A stretch of DNA of 50,598 bases from an uncultured Bacteroidia bacterium (lineage in GTDB: Bacteria > Bacteroidota > Bacteroidia > Bacteroidales > F082). The position numbers and the translations under genes are program-made. A model generated the notes under the pieces. It searched no databases and was not told where the DNA came from. It saw nothing but the letters and a program-made list of their open reading frames with translations. Below are positions 1-9,317 of the stretch, piece by piece; the stretch's first letter is position 1, and every line of letters starts with the position of its first letter. The stretch lies in contig CADCIH010000017.1 of assembly GCA_902801465.1 (NCBI GenBank), positions 1-50,598 of the forward strand, given 5' to 3'.

Positions 1-340
1 CGGCACCAACGACCTCACCCAGATGACCTTCGGCTTCAGCCGCGACGACGTCAACGCCATCGTGAAGGACTACATCGAAGAGAAGATCATCCCTGCCGAT
101 CCGTTCAACACCCTCGACCAGGAAGGCGTTGGTCAACTCGTCAAGTTGGGTGTCCAGCGTGGCCGTAGCCAACGCGCCAACCTGAAGTGCGGCGTCTGTG
201 GTGAACACGGTGGTGATCCCGCTTCGGTCCACTTCTTCTACAAGGCAGGCTTGAACTACGTGAGCTGCTCGCCGTTCCGCGTGCCCGTCGCACGTCTGGC
301 TGCCGCTCAGGCCGCTATCGAGGAAGAAAGAGCAAAATAA
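1..340 (+). CDS. ppdK: Pyruvate, phosphate dikinase, C-terminal fragment
   Basis: The gene enters from the left edge; the reading frame runs from base 2 to a TAA at 338-340 and gives about 112 residues. The first residues read [16 protein letters not shown], the substrate-loop motif of the PEP/pyruvate-binding barrel of PPDK, followed by a Cys-rich stretch ([14 protein letters not shown]) that carries the catalytic cysteine region, and the usual ending [22 protein letters not shown] interconverts pyruvate + ATP + Pi with PEP + AMP + PPi in the cytoplasm, and in anaerobic Bacteroidales it works with PEP carboxykinase (also in this window). A 7-bp repeat array begins directly after the stop, followed by a strong hairpin terminator. 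Confidence 0.97.
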   Translation, partial: GTNDLTQMTFGFSRDDVNAIVKDYIEEKIIPADPFNTLDQEGVGQLVKLGVQRGRSQRANLKCGVCGEHGGDPASVHFFYKAGLNYVSCSPFRVPVARLAAAQAAIEEERAK

Positions 341-389
341 GAAGTCAGAAGTCAGAAAACAGAAGACAGAAGTCAGAAGACAGAAGTCA
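341..389. repeat. Heptamer tandem array after ppdK
   Basis: Seven back-to-back 7-bp units beginning at the base after the ppdK stop codon: GAAGTCA, GAAGTCA, GAAAACA, GAAGACA, GAAGTCA, GAAGACA, GAAGTCA. The array leads straight into a terminator hairpin. Role unknown; similar 7-bp arrays with other unit sequences occur elsewhere in the window. Confidence 0.9.
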
Positions 390-422
390 GCCAGCCTCCG
401 AGGAATCGGGGGCTGGCTTATT
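390..422 (+). terminator. Intrinsic terminator of ppdK
   Basis: A 12-bp stem (390-401 with 406-417, one G-T pair) closes a GGAA tetraloop and is followed by a short T-rich stretch. It sits between the convergent ends of ppdK and the C10 peptidase gene, so it may serve both strands. Confidence 0.8.
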
Positions 423-424
423 CG

Positions 425-3400
425 TTATCTGACCACAAGCTTGTAATAGCAAGTGCCCTGATCGGCAGTAATCTTCAAAGTGTAAACGCCTGGTGTTTGG
501 GGAGCCTTGAACGACCGGTTGGACGAAGACTCTGAGCAAACAAACTCTCCCAGCACATTGAAGCAGTCCACCCTAACCATTCCACCTTCCTCGGTCATGA
601 GGCCGACATTGAATCCACCGCCTGTTGCCACTGGGTTAGGAGACACAAACACCTTTTCAGCGAATCCTTCATCAACACCAGTACCATAGAAGTTGATTTC
701 AACTGGGCTGTCAATAGCACCGTAAGCACTATTAATCAAGAAATCCAAATGCCCGACATAATTGACCGTTTCCGATCCGGTTTGTGAATCATACAGTTTC
801 ATTTGTATTGGGGACGCAGAATTTCCTGCTATAGTCATAAAAGCATACCAACGGTCACCGACTCTCTTAAGCTTGACACTGCCACAGCATTCATCGTTCA
901 CAAAAGCGGCCAACTCATATCGATCTCCATCAAGTTCTCTATCATTATACCTCACCACAGCTACCAGGGTCATATTTTCCATATAGGCTGCCATATTGGG
1001 ATGATAATGGTTGTCTTCAGAGGCAACCTGGCAGTTTTGTAGAACATCGGGATACGTGAAGGTCACCGAGGAACTGTTATGCGAATTGTACATGTAGCCA
1101 ACGCCAGGCTCAAGGACTTCAAGCGTGCCAACCCAATTGTAACGTGGGTGATATACGGCAAACCGTTGTTGCGATTTCACCACATCGCGATCCGACGGCG
1201 TGAGATTCTCCAGAGCATGATCCACCGTCATTGGAGTAGCCAAAGGATAGCCCAGCCAGTTCCAACCGGAATTAAGTGTAATGGGATGGTCTGACGGGGA
1301 TGTCTCAAAACCAAACAATGAGAACTCGTACGGAGAAGACATTTTTACCTTATAGCTATTCTCATTTTCCACATAGTAAAAAGAGCCCATCCAGCTATTG
1401 CCATCATAAATAGATACGCTCTCGGGGCCATATACAACTACGCCGTGATCCTGCAAAGCATCCAAAAACTGTTTTCCAAGAGACAATCCTTCCTGTGCCG
1501 ACTCAAGGCTAGTGCTCCACCAGTTCCACCCTTCAACAAACGAGTAGTCCTGTGAGGACAACAGATTCTCTGTTTCCTCCAGGACAGGGAACCCTTCGTT
1601 GACCATATTTTCATCAACCAGCCAATGGCGGTACTGACCCAAGGTATCGTAAGCATCCACCCAGGCATTCAAGACGTCCAACATGTCTGTATAATGCTGA
1701 TTTCCCACCGACACTGCGTCTAGAAGATTGGCAACACCATATAACAACGTAAATCTCGTCGTGTCACTGATATCGGGATAACCGTATTCAAGGTCCTGAG
1801 GTTCTCCCACCAAAGGACCTACGACAAAATCGGCTGAGCCATAGCAATGTGACATGGCAGCGTTTCCTGAGGTATTGCCCACAAGGGATCCTTGCCTGAA
1901 ACCATCAAAAATCATGTTACCATGTCCGCAGTCAGTTGCTTGTGCATAACAGTTTCTCAGCTCACCCGGTTGTTCTGGAGTGGAATATAGCACACCTATA
2001 AGACTTGGATGGTTATAGGAGGACGTGTGACCATGGGCAGAGCCAACCGCATAACAGTTCGCCACATGGCTGTTATAACAAGTTCCCGCCAACAAACCAC
2101 CCCCCAGATAGTCCAAAGTCACTTCACAACGGGAATAACTGTTGTGTAGGGTTGAGCCATTGAGTATTCCTATCAACCCTCCTGCCGTAGTGTGTTTTAC
2201 ATCGACTTTCCCCGATGCGCTACATCCGTCCAGAACACATACAACGGCCTCTGCCACCAATCCTCCAGCTTCTAGATCCGCAAACACCGTTCCCGACACG
2301 TGGCAATTGGCCAGGGTTACATTATGTGCATAGCCGATCAATCCTCCTACGCAACTGATTCCTTTTACGTAAACGTTTTCCAGCCTGACATTTTGAAACA
2401 AGCCGCCATTCAACTCGCCGAACATGCCTATCCTTTCACCCAATTCATTTACATTCAATCCATTGATGATGTGGTTGCCTCCATCGAAAAGGCCAAGGAA
2501 ATTGTTGACTGGCATCCACTTATACCATCCCATATCCACATCTTGAGTCAGTGTCACGCTATGACCGGCAAGGCTATTTCCCGGCTGGCCTTCCATGCCA
2601 TTGACAACATTGGCAAACCATGCAAGTCCTTCCGCCGATGAAATGGCAATGTTGCCCGTTTCGTCCACCACATATCCCTCAGGTTGGGAATCGACGACCT
2701 CAGTCCAGTAAGGATATCCCACCATCAGACCGAACTCTTTACACCAACCGCCATGATGCAAGTCATCGCATACCGGGCGAACAGAAAACAAGTACTTCGT
2801 TTGGAGGGTCAATCCAAAAACAGTATCGGGGTTACCTGACGCCATCACATAATGAACAGTTGTTGAGCCCTCGCTACGGTATTTGACTTCCCAACTTGTC
2901 GCTTCGCCGATTTCGGTCCATGAAAGCATCACTCCCACGTTTTCGTCGGCACCCAGCACATTATGTGCTCTCAAGTTGGCGACATTGGGACAAACCACTT
3001 CATACTCTGGTCCAAACACAGGCAGGCCTCTATCGGCTACAGCGCCTTTTACCCAGCTCCTCATTCCATCCTCATTGATTTTCTCCACCCCATGATTCAG
3101 GGCACGGAGCAATTCATCTGTCGTATCAGAATCAAAGACGATGGGGCGATCAATCAAGGTCCACACCGTGTCATTCAGGGCAAAACGAGACCAGTCCTCG
3201 AGAGTTGTTCCAATTCCACCACCAGCGACCGCAGAGAACGGGCTGTCATAAATGGCGTAACAGTTTTGGACACTGCTATATTCAGCATTGTCAATAACAC
3301 CACATTTATTGGTAGTGGCGCTCTGTATTACGCAACTTGATGAATAACAATTGCGCACGCTACAATTCCTAATGGCTCTTCCACAAATACCCGCTGCAAT

Positions 3401-5770
3401 TTGATTGGCCTTTACGGTGCAGTTTGACATACAGTTAAAGATTTCCGTATCGTCATCAGCACATCCCACCAATCCTCCCACATTGGCTTTTCCTACGATC
3501 GTTCCTGTTACGGAACAATTCATTATCCGAATCAATTGATCTCCTTCATAGTTCCATCTCCCTGTAGAGCCGACAAGAGCGCCTATGCTACCCCAATTGG
3601 GGACGTACACATAAACATCCCTCAGATGCACATCGTTGATACAGGCAACAACCATCTCCATGGATGAAAACAAGCCGCCATCGAAGTCGTTATTATACAA
3701 ACCATATTGATCCAAATACAGTTTTTCGAGGACACACATGTGGCTAATCACATGACCCTGGCCGTTGAAACTGCCGCGGAATCCATGGATGGGTCGCCAT
3801 TCATGGCTTTGAAGGTCGATATCCTCGGTAAGATAAACCGTTTTCCCTTCCATTACATCCTTATCCAAGGAATGGTATCCTTCCACCACACAAGCAAACC
3901 ACGCCAACCCTTCAGCGGAAGAGATGTAAACGTCTCCATTTTCATCAACCACATAGCCATCTGGCCGTGAAGTCACCTTATCAATCCAAAGTGCATTACC
4001 CGTCATAAAGTTCACTTTGGCCGACCATGGACCATAACAACCATTTGAGCATATCGAACGCACATAGAAGTCGTAAGCCCTCAACGGCTCCAGTCCTGAG
4101 ACCTCTACGTTTTGGCAAGAGTCAGCCACTATGGCAAGCCCGCTTCCATGTTCAAATCCAGCAAGGCCATACTCAATCTCCCATTGGACAGCGGAACCGT
4201 TCTCAGTCCACGAAAGTGTCACACTTGTTGTATCGACATCAAAGACCACATTCGACACCCTTAGGCATCCGTCATCCTCCATGATGAACAGATGAAAGCC
4301 CTCATACTCGCTCTTCCCTCCGTAGGAAATGTTCAAGGCATTTTGTGTGGAAAACACCGGACTATAATCCTGACTTACATCGTAAGCATTATACCTGCGA
4401 ATCAAGCTATCGGTCGTAGTGCCATCGTAGATATCCATATTATAAACCTCTTTGCTGTATTCCTCAACATCCATCATCAATTGTCGGGAACCATCTGTCG
4501 GCAAGAAGGTGTATTGACCAACACAACCATAAAAAAAGTTACCCTCGCGATATTCGTTATTATGCCCTAAGACATGGTAGAAATCGATAGGTTCATCCAC
4601 ACTGACGACGGTGTTACCCCATATCTGACCGATAATAGTATTATCGGAACCCCCAGGGGCAATGCCGATGACTGCTGCTTGATACAAGTTGAATTGATAC
4701 ACCTCAAGGTTAATGGACGAAGTAAGATACCATCCATCACAATTGCCACTCCAACCAAAGTTGAAATGGAAGAATCCCTCTGTGTTGAAGCCATCGCAAA
4801 CAAAGGCATGACAATAGTAGTTATTGGCAGAAACTCCAGAATAACAAATCGGACGTCCCGCATTCAATTCCGATCTCAGCAAGGCATCCCATTCTTCATA
4901 GGTGAAGGCCTGTTTATCGATACAATACATATCGGGGCTATAGTCGAAAAAGTTGACCAATGCTCCACGCACATCCACTAAAGCCGAAGAACTCCCCGTT
5001 GAGTCGTATTGCATATTCAATGCGACACCGCAATCATATATCAATTGGTCAACTGCTTGGATTTGACCAGGAGCACTTTGGTAGGTCAGTGCATCAGGCA
5101 TATTGGCATAGTCGAAGGTTTCATTGTTGAAATCGACCATCAATTCGCCAAATCCTTCGACCTCATAGCTATGCAAATTACGGCCATGCTCGGGATATTG
5201 GTGATAGTTGACAATTTGGGCCAACGCCGTGGCCGCACACCCCGCTGGAGCGTGACCGTTTCCCACAACAGGGCACAATCCATTATAATAATCAGTTTGA
5301 TCCCAGGTGGTCGTCAGCAAGGGGCCCACTTCTTCCCTATTCCCCTTACCTACAGGTTTGGACTGTTTTGCCATCAATTGTATCCATTCCATTGACATCC
5401 TTTGGTCTGGTGCCTTATCAATTGCAAACTCTATCTGGGCTGCAATACCATCGAGATAGGAAGCCACCTGTGAAGGAAGTTCGTCGCCATAGGGCCAAGG
5501 CCTTTCAAAGCTGTAGCCCAATACTGGATGTGCAACATCATTGGCGGCGACAATCACAAATCCACTATTGTCCAAATTCACCACATAAAGGGCATCCGCT
5601 CTCTGGTTGGGCATCGGATGGGTATATGCCAGTTGGGGTTGCGAGATGTTTCTTTGGTATTGCGAGGCAAAAGCCACCGCCACCTGTTTGGCCCAATACT
5701 GGTCCACCTGTCCAGCAGTCAACAATGTGGCTGAAAACAAAAAACCGAACAAATAAAGCAATCTTCTCAT
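425..5770 (-). CDS. Giant secreted C10 (streptopain-type) cysteine peptidase with FN3, GLUG-type repeats and T9SS signal
   Basis: 1781 residues from the ATG at 5770, which starts a clear signal peptide (MRRLLYLFGFLFSATLLTAG); an upstream in-frame ATG at 5821 would put 17 unsuited residues before it. After a SpeB-type prodomain (about 21-145) comes the C10 catalytic domain: nucleophile Cys178 in PAGCAATALAQI, His321 in CHAFVCDGF and the NFGWSGNCDGWY motif. Then follow two fibronectin-III-like stretches and two long blocks of GLUG-like repeats (GGLVG, GGLIG), normally adhesive beta-solenoid-like modules. The last 80 residues are a T9SS sorting domain (VSPNPVATGG to YYKLVVR), so the protein should cross the outer membrane and be exported or surface-attached. 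Known relatives are PrtT and interpain-type enzymes, most of them much shorter. Divergent from msrA. Confidence 0.92.
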   Translation of the reverse strand: MRRLLYLFGFLFSATLLTAGQVDQYWAKQVAVAFASQYQRNISQPQLAYTHPMPNQRADALYVVNLDNSGFVIVAANDVAHPVLGYSFERPWPYGDELPSQVASYLDGIAAQIEFAIDKAPDQRMSMEWIQLMAKQSKPVGKGNREEVGPLLTTTWDQTDYYNGLCPVVGNGHAPAGCAATALAQIVNYHQYPEHGRNLHSYEVEGFGELMVDFNNETFDYANMPDALTYQSAPGQIQAVDQLIYDCGVALNMQYDSTGSSSALVDVRGALVNFFDYSPDMYCIDKQAFTYEEWDALLRSELNAGRPICYSGVSANNYYCHAFVCDGFNTEGFFHFNFGWSGNCDGWYLTSSINLEVYQFNLYQAAVIGIAPGGSDNTIIGQIWGNTVVSVDEPIDFYHVLGHNNEYREGNFFYGCVGQYTFLPTDGSRQLMMDVEEYSKEVYNMDIYDGTTTDSLIRRYNAYDVSQDYSPVFSTQNALNISYGGKSEYEGFHLFIMEDDGCLRVSNVVFDVDTTSVTLSWTENGSAVQWEIEYGLAGFEHGSGLAIVADSCQNVEVSGLEPLRAYDFYVRSICSNGCYGPWSAKVNFMTGNALWIDKVTSRPDGYVVDENGDVYISSAEGLAWFACVVEGYHSLDKDVMEGKTVYLTEDIDLQSHEWRPIHGFRGSFNGQGHVISHMCVLEKLYLDQYGLYNNDFDGGLFSSMEMVVACINDVHLRDVYVYVPNWGSIGALVGSTGRWNYEGDQLIRIMNCSVTGTIVGKANVGGLVGCADDDTEIFNCMSNCTVKANQIAAGICGRAIRNCSVRNCYSSSCVIQSATTNKCGVIDNAEYSSVQNCYAIYDSPFSAVAGGGIGTTLEDWSRFALNDTVWTLIDRPIVFDSDTTDELLRALNHGVEKINEDGMRSWVKGAVADRGLPVFGPEYEVVCPNVANLRAHNVLGADENVGVMLSWTEIGEATSWEVKYRSEGSTTVHYVMASGNPDTVFGLTLQTKYLFSVRPVCDDLHHGGWCKEFGLMVGYPYWTEVVDSQPEGYVVDETGNIAISSAEGLAWFANVVNGMEGQPGNSLAGHSVTLTQDVDMGWYKWMPVNNFLGLFDGGNHIINGLNVNELGERIGMFGELNGGLFQNVRLENVYVKGISCVGGLIGYAHNVTLANCHVSGTVFADLEAGGLVAEAVVCVLDGCSASGKVDVKHTTAGGLIGILNGSTLHNSYSRCEVTLDYLGGGLLAGTCYNSHVANCYAVGSAHGHTSSYNHPSLIGVLYSTPEQPGELRNCYAQATDCGHGNMIFDGFRQGSLVGNTSGNAAMSHCYGSADFVVGPLVGEPQDLEYGYPDISDTTRFTLLYGVANLLDAVSVGNQHYTDMLDVLNAWVDAYDTLGQYRHWLVDENMVNEGFPVLEETENLLSSQDYSFVEGWNWWSTSLESAQEGLSLGKQFLDALQDHGVVVYGPESVSIYDGNSWMGSFYYVENENSYKVKMSSPYEFSLFGFETSPSDHPITLNSGWNWLGYPLATPMTVDHALENLTPSDRDVVKSQQRFAVYHPRYNWVGTLEVLEPGVGYMYNSHNSSSVTFTYPDVLQNCQVASEDNHYHPNMAAYMENMTLVAVVRYNDRELDGDRYELAAFVNDECCGSVKLKRVGDRWYAFMTIAGNSASPIQMKLYDSQTGSETVNYVGHLDFLINSAYGAIDSPVEINFYGTGVDEGFAEKVFVSPNPVATGGGFNVGLMTEEGGMVRVDCFNVLGEFVCSESSSNRSFKAPQTPGVYTLKITADQGTCYYKLVVR

Positions 5771-5823
5771 GTTGTTATCAATAAAAAACCGCAACGAAGT
5801 TAACAAAAAAAACTTTTTCAAAC

Positions 5824-5831
5824 TATCTTTG
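5824..5831 (+). promoter_or_regulatory. Promoter -7 element of msrA
   Basis: TATCTTTG matches the Bacteroidota -7 consensus TAnnTTTG, 24 bases before the msrA ATG. No convincing -33 TTG at the usual distance. Confidence 0.6.
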
Positions 5832-5855
5832 CGATCAAATTACACCTATTGTCAT

Positions 5856-6338
5856 ATGTCAACTGCATACTTTTCCGCCGGCTGTTTCTGGGGTGTGGAG
5901 TATTACTTCAAGCGCCTCAAGGGAGTCATCAAAACCACCGTGGGATTCATGGGCGGCGAACTTGAGAATCCCAGCTACAAAGAGGTAAAAACAGGCCTCA
6001 CAGGCCATTTGGAGACCATCAAAGTGGATTACGACCCCTCGATCGTTTCCTACGAAGCATTGATCAAGTATTTCTTCGAAATCCATGACTTCGAGCAAGC
6101 CGACGGACAGGGTATCGACATCGGTTCGCAGTACCTCTCCGCCATCTGGGTCAACAACACCTTGGAACGCGACATTGCCCTCATAGTGTTCGGCGAGCTG
6201 ACACAGATGGGATACCATCCTGCCACCCAAATAAGAGAGGTGGCAACCTTCTATCAAGCAGAAGATTACCACCAGAACTATTTGGACGACCGGCAGGAAA
6301 CACCGGAATGTCACGTATATCGGAAGGTCTTTATCTAG
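5856..6338 (+). CDS. msrA: Peptide-methionine (S)-S-oxide reductase MsrA
   Basis: 160 residues, a normal length for single-domain MsrA, without a fused MsrB. It repairs the S-form of methionine sulfoxide in proteins, using thioredoxin as electron donor. The signature GCFWG is at residues 9-13, with Cys10 as the catalytic cysteine, and the family motifs GYMGG (here GFMGGELENPSY) and GQGIDIGSQY are present. I chose the ATG at 5856 because the -7 promoter element lies at 5824-5831, which excludes the longer frame opening at 5769. The gene runs away from the C10 peptidase gene, and its last 8 bases overlap the 3' end of the convergent adhesin gene. Confidence 0.96.
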   Translation: MSTAYFSAGCFWGVEYYFKRLKGVIKTTVGFMGGELENPSYKEVKTGLTGHLETIKVDYDPSIVSYEALIKYFFEIHDFEQADGQGIDIGSQYLSAIWVNNTLERDIALIVFGELTQMGYHPATQIREVATFYQAEDYHQNYLDDRQETPECHVYRKVFI

Positions 6339-8991
6339 TCACAGAGACTTTCCTAATCAAGGTCTTGCTCTCCGTATCGACACGCACCATATACATGCCA
6401 GCACCATACTGAGCCATGTTCAAAACAACTTGGTCGGTATCGACATCGCTGTCATAGATCACCTGTCCCAATGCGTTGATCACTGTGACATGGCGCAAGC
6501 CTTCTGCCGCAATGGTAAGGTCGTTATGCGTAGGATTAGGATATACCTCCACCCCACTCTCCAACTCACCAACAGCATCTGTGACCACCGAGACGTAGTC
6601 ATGGATACCGTCTGTTGCCAAGGCCGGAGCCGACTCGCAGGTGTGGCCACCGGCGATGGTGTTGACAGCGGTCACCTTATAATAGCTGTTGATAGACGGA
6701 ATGACATTGTCATCATAGCTTGTGGCGTCACCGTCAGCCCAGCCGATTAAACTGTAATTGGAACCGTCTGACGAACGATAGATGTTGTAGTGAACCGTTT
6801 CGCTGGCCACACCCACCCAGAGTGCGTTGACCACCGTGATGTTATCGATGCAAAGGGCGTAAGCCGGCGTCGTTGTATGATGGCGGAAGCCGAGAAACAC
6901 TCTCTCGCCTGCGTAACCGGACAGATCAACGGAATACTTCACATACGGATTCGAGGTGGTCCAAGTGTCGATGGTATTGATGTTCTGTCCATCCTCGCTG
7001 GCAATCACGAAGCTGAAGGTCTCAGCCGGGTAGTTGGGATCGAAGCCGACTGCCCAGAACTCAACTCTCGCATTCGGGAGAATCTTGGTCAAAGGCATAA
7101 AAGCGTAATTATCGGGATGAAGCTCGCCGGCACTATTACTATAGGAGAACGAAGTCAAGCTGGCATTCGTACCTGAGGTGTTCACGCTGCCACCTGGTTC
7201 CATGCCGCCGGCGGCATAGACGCCGAAGACCAGGCCGTCGCCATCACCGTCAAGGTAGGTCCACCCTTGTGGGTCATCCTCAAAATCGATAAAGATGTCG
7301 CGTTCCCAATTCAGGACAACCTTTTGGCCGTCCCAGTTGGCTGACAGGTTTTCGGGTGCCACACAATCGACCTCGGCTTCAGCGCATTGCGGTTCAGCAA
7401 GAGCATAATATGTTCCATCAGCCTTGCTTCCCTCTTGAATCACCCGAATACAGTATTCAGAAGTATAGCGGTTCACCATGTGAGTATAGCTTTCTTCTCC
7501 ATGGTTCAAAATCGCGAGCAACTCACCATTGGCATAGACCATCGCTCCTTTGGCGGGACGTTGAATCTCGGCATCGACGTTGGTAACCTTGATATCGTCA
7601 ACATAAAGAAAATAGGTCTCGCCCGTGGTATTGAAGTGGCGAATGGCTACATAGATGGGCTGTCCGACATAGGCTGAAAGGTCGACGGAATGTTCGGTAT
7701 AGCTGCCAGTGCTGTTCCATTCCTGGATCATGGTGAAGTCGCTGGGGTTGGAGTTGCCTGTGGTTGAGACGGCCACGCCGAAATGTTCCGGGTCGGGAGC
7801 GATGCCAGGCATGTCTGCATCGGCGGCCATAAACGAGAACGTAGCCCCTTCTTTTGGAGTAAGGCGAGGCAGCACCACGAAGTTGTCGGGGTTCAAGGCA
7901 CCGTAATCGCCATTCATCCATGAATCCGACTTGAGGCATTTGCCGCTACCATAGCCACCGTAAGGATATACCCTGAAGTTGAAGCCGTCGTGGTTTGCGT
8001 CAATCAAGGTCAGGTCCATGAGGGTGCTGTCGGAGAAGTCGTAAAGCAGTTCATCAACGGTGAAAGAGGAATTCATCATCGGGAGCGTCCAGCTCAGGTT
8101 CACCGAATTGCCGTCGCTAGCCACTTGGAGACCATTTGTCGATCCTTGGAAGTGGTTGCTTGAGCGGAACGTCCATTCGACCGATTTCGTCAAAGAGGCG
8201 CCCGACTGATAGGTCGCCGTCACTGTGGTTGTGTGTAAAGAGCCATCGGCGAAGCCATTGGTGTTTTGCAGGTATTGTGTTCCTGTGACATTGGCAGCCA
8301 CCGTGTTGCCGTCAAGGGCGATGTTGCAAGAGACCAATGGGTCTTTCGACTGAGGTCCCACAAAAATGTTATCCACGCAGAGGCAAAAATTGTCAGCGCT
8401 GTTGAAGTGGCGGATGGCTATATAGACTTCTTGCCCGACATATCCGTTAAGGTCAACGGTATATTCATGCCATCCACCTTGTTTGGCTGTCATGGTCCAT
8501 TCCTGTAGCATGGTGAATGACGATGCTGTGGCGGTGGTGTTCGACACGGCCAATCCGAAGTGGTCGGCAGGATAAGCCTCATCCAACGCGCTGGCATAGA
8601 AAGTTACAAAATGGTTGTTAGCGGTAATGGCCAATTTGGGGGAGACCAGGTAGTTGTTAGGGTTCAATGCGCCTGAGTAGTTGCTGTAGGAATACGACAT
8701 CACCACACCGTTAGAGCCGTCGTCACCATAACCCTCTCCGATGGGTGAAAGTTCCCAGTGGTAACCGTCGCCGTCAGCGTCGATGGTGGTCCAATCCACA
8801 AGACGGCCTTCAACATAGTCTTTTTCGAAATCGAAAGCATAGCCGTCATCTCCTGTAAAATAAAAAGGGGCGTTAAAAATGACGTATCCTGAGGCGGATA
8901 CATAGTTTTGCACACCTTGTTGGGCTTCGGCGCCGAAAGGAGCCAGCAGCAAGGCGAACAATGCTAAAATAGTAAAATAAAAATGTTTCAT
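6331..8991 (-). CDS. Secreted adhesin with three choice-of-anchor J (cleaved-adhesin) modules and T9SS signal
   Basis: 886 residues with a signal peptide ending at AEAQ (residues 21-24). Three copies of a cleaved-adhesin/choice-of-anchor J type beta-sandwich can be seen, starting near residues 52, 316 and 564. Each opens with a DF or DFE motif, then W, D-D-DG (for example DADGDGYHW, DGDGDGLVF), a NPDNY/NPNNYLVSP motif, and ends in a segment like YVAIRHFN...LYVDDI. The last 75 residues are a T9SS sorting domain (EVYPNPTHNDLTI ... IRKVSVTR). Expected on the cell surface or released; such modules usually bind glycans or host proteins, but the ligand is not readable here. A good promoter lies 27 bases upstream. 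The 3' end overlaps msrA by 8 bases in convergent orientation. Confidence 0.9.
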   Translation of the reverse strand: MKHFYFTILALFALLLAPFGAEAQQGVQNYVSASGYVIFNAPFYFTGDDGYAFDFEKDYVEGRLVDWTTIDADGDGYHWELSPIGEGYGDDGSNGVVMSYSYSNYSGALNPNNYLVSPKLAITANNHFVTFYASALDEAYPADHFGLAVSNTTATASSFTMLQEWTMTAKQGGWHEYTVDLNGYVGQEVYIAIRHFNSADNFCLCVDNIFVGPQSKDPLVSCNIALDGNTVAANVTGTQYLQNTNGFADGSLHTTTVTATYQSGASLTKSVEWTFRSSNHFQGSTNGLQVASDGNSVNLSWTLPMMNSSFTVDELLYDFSDSTLMDLTLIDANHDGFNFRVYPYGGYGSGKCLKSDSWMNGDYGALNPDNFVVLPRLTPKEGATFSFMAADADMPGIAPDPEHFGVAVSTTGNSNPSDFTMIQEWNSTGSYTEHSVDLSAYVGQPIYVAIRHFNTTGETYFLYVDDIKVTNVDAEIQRPAKGAMVYANGELLAILNHGEESYTHMVNRYTSEYCIRVIQEGSKADGTYYALAEPQCAEAEVDCVAPENLSANWDGQKVVLNWERDIFIDFEDDPQGWTYLDGDGDGLVFGVYAAGGMEPGGSVNTSGTNASLTSFSYSNSAGELHPDNYAFMPLTKILPNARVEFWAVGFDPNYPAETFSFVIASEDGQNINTIDTWTTSNPYVKYSVDLSGYAGERVFLGFRHHTTTPAYALCIDNITVVNALWVGVASETVHYNIYRSSDGSNYSLIGWADGDATSYDDNVIPSINSYYKVTAVNTIAGGHTCESAPALATDGIHDYVSVVTDAVGELESGVEVYPNPTHNDLTIAAEGLRHVTVINALGQVIYDSDVDTDQVVLNMAQYGAGMYMVRVDTESKTLIRKVSVTR

Positions 8992-9017
8992 AATAAAAGT
9001 ATTAAAGATTGGGAGTG

Positions 9018-9047
9018 CAAAAATACCAATTTTTTGGCGGTGACCAA
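9018..9047 (-). promoter_or_regulatory. Promoter of the choice-of-anchor J adhesin gene
   Basis: On the minus strand TTGG (9044-9047), an 18-base spacer, and TATTTTTG (9018-9025) fit the Bacteroidota TTG / TAnnTTTG promoter, 27 bases before the start codon. Confidence 0.7.
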
Positions 9048-9110
9048 CACGAAGGACCGTCCTTATACCGTCCAGCGAGCATATCTGGATTATGAAGAGT
9101 AAGCCATCTC

Positions 9111-9317
9111 TTATATTTTTTCTTCTTTAGTCAGCACTTTAAGCACTGCCAGTCCCAGTTCTGTCAGATAGTACTTCTGTTGGGGGTGACGAGGGTTGTC
9201 GGGATGAGTCATGGCGATTAAGCCAGCTTCAACAGAGGGGTAAATAAATTGTTTTCTGAACAGTTGCTTGCTTTTGGGTGACAAGCTAGTGACAAGCTGC
9301 AATTCAGAAGAAGTCAT
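9111..9317 (-). pseudogene. C-terminal winged-helix remnant following the AlbA_2 gene
   Basis: 68 residues whose ATG overlaps the TAA of the AlbA_2 reading frame (TAATG). The sequence looks like the C-terminal winged-helix of the AlbA_2/RecG-like ATP-binding proteins: a helical start (QLVTSLSPKSKQLFRKQFIYPSVEAG), then a wing with PRHPQQKYYLTELGLAVL. In intact relatives a middle part of roughly 200 residues separates the two pieces. I infer an internal deletion that left N- and C-terminal ends, or a small two-gene regulator kept translated by coupling. Which of these applies cannot be settled from the sequence alone. Confidence 0.45.

Noticed and set aside
5771-5821. Longer start of the C10 peptidase at 5821
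   Set aside because: Adds 17 residues before a perfect signal peptide.
9050-9110. Possible terminator between adhesin promoter and AlbA_2 remnant
   Set aside because: Only GGAC/GTCC-like short matches around 9055-9072; stem too weak to call.
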